Positions 56,671 to 64,000 of a DNA stretch of 64,000 nucleotides are shown here, one piece after another. The notes beneath the pieces were generated by a model, which saw only the letters and a list, made by a program, of their open reading frames with translations, was not told the origin of the DNA and ran no database searches. Position numbers and translations under genes: made by a program. The DNA is from Rhabditophanes sp. KR3021 (Eukaryota; Nematoda; Chromadorea; Rhabditida; Alloionematidae). The stretch's first letter is position 1. Each line of letters starts with the position of its first letter. Location: contig CAUJLY010000004.1 in NCBI GenBank assembly GCA_963281155.1, positions 930,001 to 994,000 on the forward strand. Reading direction: 5' to 3'.

Positions 56671-56928
56671 ATGGCTCCTCCATATAACAAAAAACTAACA
56701 GAAAATTCAATTTTGTCAACAGAACTAGAATCCACTGAATGGACAGAATGGACAGCTTGTACTAGTTCTTTATCAAAAACAAGGACTAGATTAAATTGCG
56801 AGAAGTGCGATAAAAAGATTGATGTAATGCCTTGCATGGATTCAGGAGAATTCAAAAAGAATTTTGAAAAAATGATGGCTAATAATGAATTGTATGATGA
56901 TGAGGTTCCTAAACTGGAAAACCAGTAA
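56671..56928 (+). CDS. Small thrombospondin type-1-like protein (85 aa, 5' end uncertain)
   Basis: A single open exon encodes a segment near residues 24-55 with TEWTEWTACTSSLSKTRTR, then NCEKCDKKIDVMPCMDSG. The W-x2-W-x2-C start, basic strand and closely spaced cysteines are those of a thrombospondin type-1 repeat. The rest is short and acidic. TSRs are extracellular, but no signal peptide is visible. An acceptor (ttttttatag) at 56643 and a second (tatccag) near 56664 suggest a missing upstream exon or a trans-spliced message, so the N-terminus is uncertain. AATAAA-type signals follow at about 56960. It could be a shortened remnant of a larger TSR protein. Confidence 0.5.
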   Translation: MAPPYNKKLTENSILSTELESTEWTEWTACTSSLSKTRTRLNCEKCDKKIDVMPCMDSGEFKKNFEKMMANNELYDDEVPKLENQ

Positions 56929-57236
56929 TTATTTATATATGCGTTTGTAATTATTTTTAATAAAAGGTTTTATAATGTTAAGACAAAGGAATTGTTTTTA
57001 ATACACGTGGGTCAACGTAGAAAACGATTTATCAATACATCTACATATGGCCACAGTAAAATTAAACTCATATTTAGTGTTTATCAACATGTTTGCATGA
57101 GATAAATGTTCTATGACGCAATATTTAAACTAGAATATCTGTTAACATTCATTGAAATACTTTATAATCAAGATGTACGTGCTTATTTAATGTAAATGAA
57201 CATTTATTTAAAAACTATCAATACAAACGCCAAATA
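56929..57236. other. Short convergent spacer
   Basis: About 0.3 kb between the 3' ends of the TSR-like gene and the ANKRD40-like gene. Nothing recognised. Confidence 0.5.
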
Positions 57237-59259
57237 TTAATGAGATTTAAACATCCTAACAACAACTAATCCAACAACACCAACGGCAGCAACCCCAGCA
57301 GCATACAAAACATATCTCTTAAGCTTTTCGTATTTCTTTTCTTCCTCATGTTCTACAACTAAAGGAACCGTAGCTTCAACAAAAACTTCGTTAACCTCTT
57401 CTTCCTCATCTTCAACTTGAGAAGTCTTTTTAGTAGGAACTACTCTGTAGGAAGCTTTTCTGGCCTCAACTTTTTTGTTTAACTCAGCATCTTTCCTAGC
57501 AGCCTCAGCAACTGAATCCTTGTGTGGAACAACGAAATTTTCAGTATTCAGACGATCTCTGATTTCAGGAAAAGATTCATTCGAAACATCAGAACTAACT
57601 TCTTCTTCTAAATCGACAACATAAAAACAATCATTTTTAAAACTCACCTCCATCATTCTCATTCTGTCCACTAATAATAGCCTCAATTTTGTCTTCCTCC
57701 ATAGCTTGATTTTTGACGTAAATATCTTTGGCTCGGCGAATTGGGTTTGATGTATATTTTATATTATTACCCTCTACTTCCTTTAAACTACCAATCGATG
57801 ATGATCCTTCTTGACTACTCGTAGATTCACTTAAAGAAGGACGTCTGTCGTTGTTTGTCTGAATGAAAGCAAATGATATTGATATTTATAAAGGATAAAT
57901 AATATATAACTTTAATATTAACTACCCATCACTTCTTTTTCTCTTTGAGTTGTAATTTGTTTAGAGTTATCACTTGGATTATAGGATGTTTATGATAAAC
58001 ATCATCTTTAGACTTACCTCGTCATTGGGTTCGAAAATGACATCTATCTTTTGACAATCTGAAAATTCGCGGAGTTGATTGTCTTCTTCGATGAGTATGT
58101 TGTGGGGGAGTGTTAAGATTTGACGGATTGGTCCACATTTCATGGATTTTTCAATTACTTGTTTGAGGAGGTGGATCGATCCACCGCCGGGTAGAGTTAT
58201 TCTGCGGAATGCTTCTTTGCCATTAAAGGAAGAAGTTCGTACCAGGAGAAAACGGGTTTTGTTTAGTGAATCTCGGCGACCGTATGAAAATACTTTTTCA
58301 CCGTTGGGTGAAAGAGGAGATTCTGCAAAAATGAATTAAATAACTAATTACATGCATTTATTTACCTGGGCTTTTGGAACTTTTAAATTGTTCCATCTTC
58401 AAATCAATCCCACTGTCATTATTTCCTCTGTTTAAATGAGGAAAAGGAGGATTCTTTATGTAATTAGGAACAAACTCGAGGTTATCGCCCTGTTCATTCG
58501 CAGAAACCATTATATCACTTCCCTCAACGACCAACAAAGCCTTCAACTCTTCAGAGCAATTCTTGGGCAAAACTTCAAAAGGTATCTTTCCCTCTAATGT
58601 CTTCGAAGTAACCGAAAAACCGTAATTAATTAAATCGTAACCAATAGAAACAAAATTTCTTCTTGCAGCCCAGTGAAGTGCTGTCCTGAAAATTATTTAT
58701 ATATTATTAACAGACATTATAGATACAACTAACTTTACTAGTACACTCAACTTTAATACTAAATGACGATAAGAATGAACAAGGTAACGTAGTAATTGTT
58801 GTATATTTTTTTGGTTAAATAAACACTAATAAAGAGAAAAGTAGTTGAAGAAGGTTGTTACACGTTCTTTTGGTGGCTAATTGAACTGTAAATATGTATA
58901 TAGTTAAAAATGCATTTGTTCTCTAGATGTCAACTCAAATTCAAAAGTATAAATATAAGAAGTGCACAAAGAAATGGTTCTTTTCTGCTTTAGCAATCAA
59001 AGTGACTTTAGGCACATAAAACCTATACGTTACTCTTACTCATTTATGTTTAATGGGCTCAACTATCTTTATCAATTAAGTCAATGGAAGACGTGGAAGG
59101 TATTATGCTTTTGAACAAATATCAATCAAATGCCACTTACCATCCGTTGATTTTGTGATGGAAATTAGGATTTACAAGTCCGGAACCTAATAATTCTTTG
59201 ATTTTGCAGGTATCGCCAGTCGCAACAGCTTCAAGAAATGACAGTTGAATTGAGTCCAT
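57237..59259 (-). CDS. ANKRD40-like protein with C-terminal membrane anchor (441 aa)
   Basis: Exons are 59259-59141, 58685-58366, 58322-58018, 57858-57648 and 57607-57237; introns of 455, 43, 159 and 40 nt, all phases agreeing. Ankyrin repeats occupy about residues 1-75 (FLEAVATGDTCKIKELLGSG, NGWTALHWAARRNF). Then comes FVPNYIKNPPFP, matching the conserved FVPNY..NP.FP motif of ANKRD40. A ubiquitin-like segment follows, FLLVRTSSFN through CGPIRQILTLPHNILIEED, resembling the ANKRD40 C-terminal domain. The added C-terminal part is acidic and ends in RYVLYAAGVAAVGVVGLVVV plus RMFKSH, a tail-anchor-like transmembrane helix. I do not know such an anchor in vertebrate ANKRD40. Possible alternatives are two genes joined by my splice model, though the phases and acceptors support one. 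Confidence 0.75.
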
Positions 59260-59410
59260 ATTTAACGAAATAAAATAATTAATACACACTTTAAAAGTAT
59301 ATTAAGTATTCAAAAATTGGGATACTATGTCTTGGAAAAAACCTTATCAAAAAATAGTTAATAAACTTTTTTATTACATACAAGGTAATACCAAATATAA
59401 CTAGATAATA

Positions 59411-59885
59411 TCAACCATATGGATTGGCCGTTTGACAGCAATCAAGTCCGCAACAATACTGAGCAAATCTAAGACATTGATAAAAAATTTCATGTATAAA
59501 GCCACCATCTTCGTATTCTAAGTTGAGAGTGGTGGTGAAATTGAGTCTAAAGGCACATGTATCGCGATCTACAAAGTAATAAGTATGGTCTAGTTTGTAA
59601 TACTTATCTCCTAGCCAGTATGAACGTCTATATTTGGATAGATAGACACGGTCGTTGAACATCTTCACTTTTCGGATTGCATACCCATCTACTAGACCCA
59701 TTGTCACAAGCTTTACTACTTCGGCATTTGTGTAGTTGTTTCCATTTGTAATCTGAAACCTTCCAGACAAGGATCTGGACCAATTTTATTATTACATTAA
59801 AACAAAATTACCTTGTCCTTAATTCAACAAACAAATCTACACCACAAATAAAGCAACACACAAAAAAAAGATGGAAACCTTTCAT
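59411..59885 (-). CDS. Secreted CX-module protein (145 aa)
   Basis: Exons are 59885-59812 and 59774-59411, with a 37-nt phase-2 intron. Signal peptide FHLFFVCCFICGVDLFVEL. The mature part carries YYFVDRDTCAFRLNF, LEYEDGGFIHEIFYQC and YCCGLDCCQ. A Tyr-rich strand region with the ending C-x(n)-CCG-x2-CC is typical of the nematode-specific CX module found in small extracellular proteins of unknown function. The protein is one module plus about 50 N-terminal residues, with no transmembrane segment. It lies 73 bp downstream of osm-6 on the same strand, close enough for an operon arrangement, but its own upstream sequence has no clear trans-splice acceptor. Confidence 0.72.
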
Positions 59886-59957
59886 CGTCAAATCGTTTAT
59901 TTAGAATGAAAGTAACTTTAGTTAACTATACTTAATTTATTGATCATCAATATTATC

Positions 59958-61346
59958 TTAATCTTCGATATCATCATACTCATTCAAGTGATCTATATAG
60001 TCCATTTCATCAACATCATCATCGTATAAAGTGGATCTGCCATAATTAGTGGTGTCGTCCAGTGGGTCAGGTCTTTTGAATTCAATTATGTTGTGGAGGA
60101 TTAGTTCGAGGATTCGTTTAGATGAACGATCTTCGGCAGTTAGGCCTTGGCTTACTCCTAGGATTGAGCCTGCTTCTTGGATGTAAATGTCGAGGTCTGA
60201 TTCGTCTGTGTATTTATTAGTAGCTTGAGCTAGTCTCACTTCAGTAGATGAAAAAGCTTCATCGAGATCAAAGCATTCCAGAGGTGGAGGTGGCAATTCT
60301 TTGAAATTAGGCCCAAACACAGCTGGCATCAACATAGGTGAGGGCAAAATAAAAGTAGGGACAATTTGCGTTAAATTTTCATATTCTACACCCAAACTCG
60401 CATAAGCCCTTATTGACGTTGGCCATAAATCCAAACTAATAGGTTTAATTGTCTGATCATAAAGTGAGCTCAAATCAGCGGTAAAGCCTATTTCAGTGTC
60501 TCCTTCTTGCAAGCACATCTTCATTTGAGAGGCTAATGAAACATGGTCAGGAAGCTGAATAGGTTCTGATAAATCAGGATTTCTTTCGTCTAAATTGTTC
60601 AATGCAAAACCTTCGCAAAGGTATTTGATAATGACGTCGAATATCTTGCCATTTTCTTCCTTATCAATGTAAGAGTCGTGGAAAATATAAGCTGACCCAA
60701 TTACAGCTAATCTACCTTCGGATGTGTGGAATGTACAGACTGGTCTATTTATTGGAAAGCAAACGTTGCCGGTAGACAAAATTGACGATGAAGTTGAATT
60801 TACTGTCAAAGTACAGCCGAATGGATAGACGAAGGACAGAGCTTGGGAGTTATTAGTCTCATTTTCTAGTTTATTCCCTTTGCCACACGCAATCGTGATA
60901 GCTCTGTTCAGGATTCCATCTTGAATTAAAGCCTCTTTAGGTTCAAAATACTTGAAAAAAACGGTTCTTATGACTGAGTCGGGATTGAATACGACCCCAT
61001 ACTCTTCCAATAAAAAATTAATGTTCGTATCATGCTTGACTTCACCACCTTCCCCCAATAAAACCAAAACATGCCCTCCACTCTGCATAAAAGTCTTTAT
61101 AGCATCAAATTCAGTTTCAGTAAACTTAGCAGAAGGCAAAGGAATAATAAAAAGCAAACATCCTTCGAAAGTGCTTTCATCTATTTGATCAGTATTCCTA
61201 TCAACAAGATAAAATAATTTAAAAAGTACAACTTACAAGGCCACGTTATAACTCTGTTTCAATCGTTTATAAACACTTTTAAATCCTACGTTCGGAGTAA
61301 ATAAAGTCTGTTTTGATCCATCAATTACAATTGTATTAGAAGTCAT
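59958..61346 (-). CDS. osm-6: Intraflagellar transport protein IFT52 / OSM-6 (449 aa)
   Basis: Exons are 61346-61237 and 61197-59958, with a 39-nt intron in phase 2. The N-terminus TIVIDGSKQTLFTPN and KRLKQSYNV, the segment LFIIPLPSAKFTETEFDAIK, GGHVLVLLGEGGE, YFEPKEALIQDGILNR and FVYPFGCTL are landmarks of the GIFT domain. The C-terminal third is acidic (DPLDDTTNYG, YDDDVDEMDYIDHLNEYDDIED). IFT52 is a core IFT-B1 subunit (it binds IFT88, IFT70 and IFT46) needed to build cilia; in C. elegans OSM-6 acts in sensory neurons. The length fits (human about 437). An X-box for the RFX factor DAF-19 lies 60 bp upstream. The identification is confident. Confidence 0.95.
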
Positions 61347-61405
61347 TTGGAACTCAAATAAATAGAAACAAATGTTGTGTTATTGACCCTTTTTCATATT
61401 TCAGT

Positions 61406-61419
61406 GTTGCCATAGAAAC
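61406..61419 (-). promoter_or_regulatory. X-box (RFX/DAF-19 binding site) of osm-6
   Basis: The 14-mer gttgccatagaaac (written on the plus strand) fits the nematode X-box consensus RYYNYY-AT-RRNRAC at every position. It is centred about 66 bp upstream of the osm-6 start codon, within the distance typical for ciliary genes. DAF-19 sites of this type drive expression in ciliated sensory neurons. The element is partly palindromic, so the strand is nominal. Confidence 0.87.
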
Positions 61420-61960
61420 GGAAAGAGACACATTTGTATGAGAGTTAAATTGGTGTGGTACCTATTTGTATGTTTCTGTATATATGGCTTAAGCAAATAC
61501 ACTTTCAAAATGTGATTAATGATTGTATGATACCATAAAATATTCTTTTTATCTAATTGGTCATACATTGGGTGAAGAAGATAAGTGGTGTGCAATAAAG
61601 TCGAAGCCACGACATCAGATTGCGAAGAGAAGGAAACAGAGATTAGCTTTGGTTGTTATCTCTCCATTCCACTAAATAATATTATTTAAAAAATCGACAT
61701 ACAAGCGTTGGAATATTATATTTGTTACAACTGTATTTTGTTATTATTAACAAAACATCTCTGGTCTATAATAAACACGCGCACACCCATACACATTTCC
61801 ACTTCCTGTTTCCTCTACTAAAAAAGAGCGAGTAATTTGCATTCTTAGTAGGAATAAAATCGGTCTGTTTGTATGCTATTTTCCAACTTTTTTGTTATAT
61901 TAACCGATAACTTTTGTTGCTATATGTTTATTTAATTTATTATACTTCAATTTATAATTA
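61420..61960. other. Divergent spacer between osm-6 and the mannosidase gene
   Basis: About 0.54 kb upstream of both genes. AT-rich; apart from the X-box next to it I see no motif or gene. Confidence 0.5.
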
Positions 61961-63701
61961 ATGAGTATGAAGTCTAAACCCTTTTTTGCACTCATATTTT
62001 TGGGTGTGGTGTTCATTTATTTTTATGTATATAGTAGCTATGAGAGTAGTGTGCAGAAGTTTGAAAATGATATGTTAAATGTAAGTTATTTGTTTAGGTT
62101 TGTTTATTTAATGATGTATTTAAGTTGCAAAAAAGTGCCGATGACAGAATTGATAGGATGGCAAAGGAAATAGAGGAAGACGAAGAGAAAATTGCAGCTT
62201 ACAAGAAGAAGATTGAGCAATTAGAGGAGCAAATTAATAAAAAGCAGGAAATTGAAAAAGTACCACCCCAAAATGTTATTCCAAACAAAAGTTTCAAGGA
62301 AGATACTGGTGAAGAAGAAAAAAAGGTAGTAGCCAAACCACCAACCAAAATAGACAATCAATCCAACAACGTTCCTAAGCCTGCTGACAATGATAAAACG
62401 TGTAAAATGGATATATCCAGTCTGTTTAAGCCCCATGACGACATTCAAATGCTGAATGTTTATGAGAATTTAGCTTTTGATAATCCAGATGGAGGGGCTT
62501 GGAAGCAAGGGTGGAAAATCGAAGTTGACGAAAAGTCGATTAAAACAAAGCCCAAGCTTAATGTTATTGTAATTCCTCATTCGGTAAGTGTCTCCATAAA
62601 GTTAACGATGACTAGTGTTTGCGAATACCACTAAGAAAGATACTTGACATATCTCAAACTTGCCATTATCAAACTTTGGCCAGGATGAAGAACTTTTAAA
62701 ATTAATTGTATTTCTTTTTTAGCATTGTGATCCAGGCTGGTTGATGACCTTTTTTGAATATTATGACAAACAAGTAGATGGTATTTTGACTTCAATGACT
62801 AAATTTTTAACGGACAATGATAAGATGAAGTTTATTTATGCGGAAATGTCCTTTTTTGAACGGTTCTGGGCACGTTCAACAGCTGAAGAAAAGCAAAAAG
62901 TAAAAGCTTTGTTAAAAAATAAGCAACTAGAATTTGTTACGGCTGGTTCGTTTTTAGAAAATATAAAATATTTAAAAAATGGTGCTAACGCTTTAGAATA
63001 GACTCTTCTCTAGAGACTTGCAGTTTAAAAAAACTATTTTGAACGAGTTTCCTATTTGTCCCCGGATAGATATAAAAAAATCTTAGATGACCAAAAGATA
63101 CTGTTTAACAACAGTTTTAATCTTAATTCTTAATTTCTTTTATATTGCAGGTTGGGTTATGTCTGATGAAAGTAATGCTCATTTCTTTTCTCAGATCATG
63201 GAATTAATGGAAGGCCATGAATTTTTGATGAACCAATTTGACTATAGACCCAAAAATCATTGGTCGATTGATCCATTCGGCTTGTCACCTACTATGGCCT
63301 ATTTGCTTAAGCAATCCAACTTTTCAAATATGGTGATTCAAAGAGTGCACTATTCGGTTAAGAAATATCTAGCCAGTAAAAAACAATTGGAGTTCACATG
63401 GAGACAATTATTTGGAGGGGATAAAGATAATACGGATATCTTTACTCATATGATGCCTTTCTTCAGTTATGACGTTCCCCATTCATTGGGGCCTTCTCCG
63501 GCAGTTGCCTGTCAATTTGATTTTATTAGAATGGTAAAATGGGGTTGTCCATGGGGCAAGACTCCACAACGGATTATTTCACGTAATTTGAAGGAAAGAG
63601 CCAACACCTTAGCTGATTTATTCAGACAAAAGGGGGAATTATACAACTTCAATACAGTTCTCATTCCATTAGGAGACGACTTCCGTTACGAAACATTAGA
63701 G
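61961..63701 (+). CDS. Class II alpha-mannosidase (GH38, Golgi type), N-terminal 451 residues
   Basis: Exons are 61961-62080, 62125-62583, 62723-62945 and 63151-63701; the gene continues beyond the window. Type II membrane topology: short cytosolic end, anchor FFALIFLGVVFIYFYVY (about 8-24), then a coiled-coil, Lys/Glu-rich stem. The GH38 catalytic domain begins near 190: VIPHSHCDPGWLMTF, where His and Asp are zinc ligands, FIYAEMSFFERFW, and SIDPFGLSPTMAYL with the nucleophile Asp. Then come QRVHYSVKKYLA, HMMPFFSYDVPHS and LGDDFRYETLE. This order matches Golgi alpha-mannosidase II, which trims mannoses from GlcNAc-Man5GlcNAc2. Human enzymes have HNDPGW where this has HCDPGW. Exon 3 ends at a weak donor gttcgt. 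C. elegans aman-2 would be the counterpart, not proven. Confidence 0.88.
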
Positions 63702-63747
63702 GTAATTAAAATTAAAGAGAGAACCAAAATATTTTATTAACATTAAA

Positions 63748-64000
63748 CTACCTAAACGAGTGATCAAAGTATTTACTTAATTTATCATCACTGGTCACCT
63801 TCAGATCGAACATCATTTTAACCAAGACATCAGCGACAGAGCATGCATTGACACCACTGAACAAGTATACGTCAGGCATCCTGCATTTGCCATGATTACA
63901 ATTCGTAATCTGCCATTTCAATATTTTCATCAAAATAAACTCCAGATCCTAGGCTAATTCTTTAGTAAGCACTGGAAGCTTAGAGTGGTCAATTTCCGAT
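63748..64000 (-). pseudogene. Degenerate fragment, antisense in a mannosidase intron
   Basis: The minus strand reads SKLPVLTKELA, stop, DLEFILMKILKWQITNCNHGK and MPDVYLFSGVNACSVADVLV, ending FDHSFR at a stop at 63748. It looks like protein but is interrupted. The part MKILKWQITNCNHGK resembles [15 protein letters not shown] in the degenerate locus at 34 kb. Family unknown; it continues past the window edge. Confidence 0.4.

Overview
This is nuclear DNA of a nematode. Genes carry many short GT-AG introns (mostly 36-50 nt) with TTTTAG or TTTCAG acceptors, and several start codons lie just after acceptor-like sites, as expected for spliced-leader trans-splicing. The families also point to a worm: tetrathymosin, a Schnurri/SMA-9 protein, a Col_cuticle_N collagen fragment, a CX-module protein, and LIM-6, PAK and OSM-6 orthologues. 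Spacers are AT-rich and long, and coding DNA is clearly richer in G and C. I cannot name the species. I saw no bacterial genes, tRNA, rRNA or CRISPR.

Layout. 0-8.3 kb is a dense housekeeping block: RPL23A (cut by the left edge), a BRAT1-like HEAT protein, tetrathymosin, the head-to-head ribosome-biogenesis pair UTP18 and RBD-1/RBM19, and profilin. 9.9-18 kb holds the LIM-homeodomain gene lim-6 and RNA polymerase II largest subunit ama-1, both on the minus strand. 21.8-26.5 kb holds a p21-activated kinase, mitochondrial ribosomal protein S12 and a small membrane protein. 29.8-31.6 kb has a secreted, possibly peptide-hormone-like gene and a broken cuticle collagen. 31.9-39.4 kb is the Schnurri-class zinc-finger gene sma-9, whose third intron contains an antisense degenerate locus.

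39.4-50.3 kb is nearly empty. The exception is a five-exon gene for a 108-residue membrane protein, which I assembled by hand at 47.5-48.3 kb. 50.3-55.4 kb holds complex I subunit NDUFA5, a four-helix membrane protein, a tandem pair of secreted cysteine-rich paralogues and a PAN-domain protein. 55.5-64 kb holds a degenerate locus, a small thrombospondin-repeat ORF, an ANKRD40-like protein with a membrane tail, a CX-module secreted protein, the ciliary gene osm-6/IFT52 with a clear X-box, and the 5' two-fifths or so of a class II alpha-mannosidase that runs off the right edge.

Notable points: a GA-AG intron that must be spliced to complete a zinc finger in sma-9; a stopless 48-nt intron inside the Rpb1 CTD; a Trp-to-Tyr change at homeodomain position 48 of LIM-6; an X-box 60 bp upstream of osm-6; a 175-bp shared promoter between two small-subunit processome genes; and two degenerate loci 30 kb apart that share a recognisable fragment. 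All splice structures were derived by eye from reading phase and splice signals, without transcript data.
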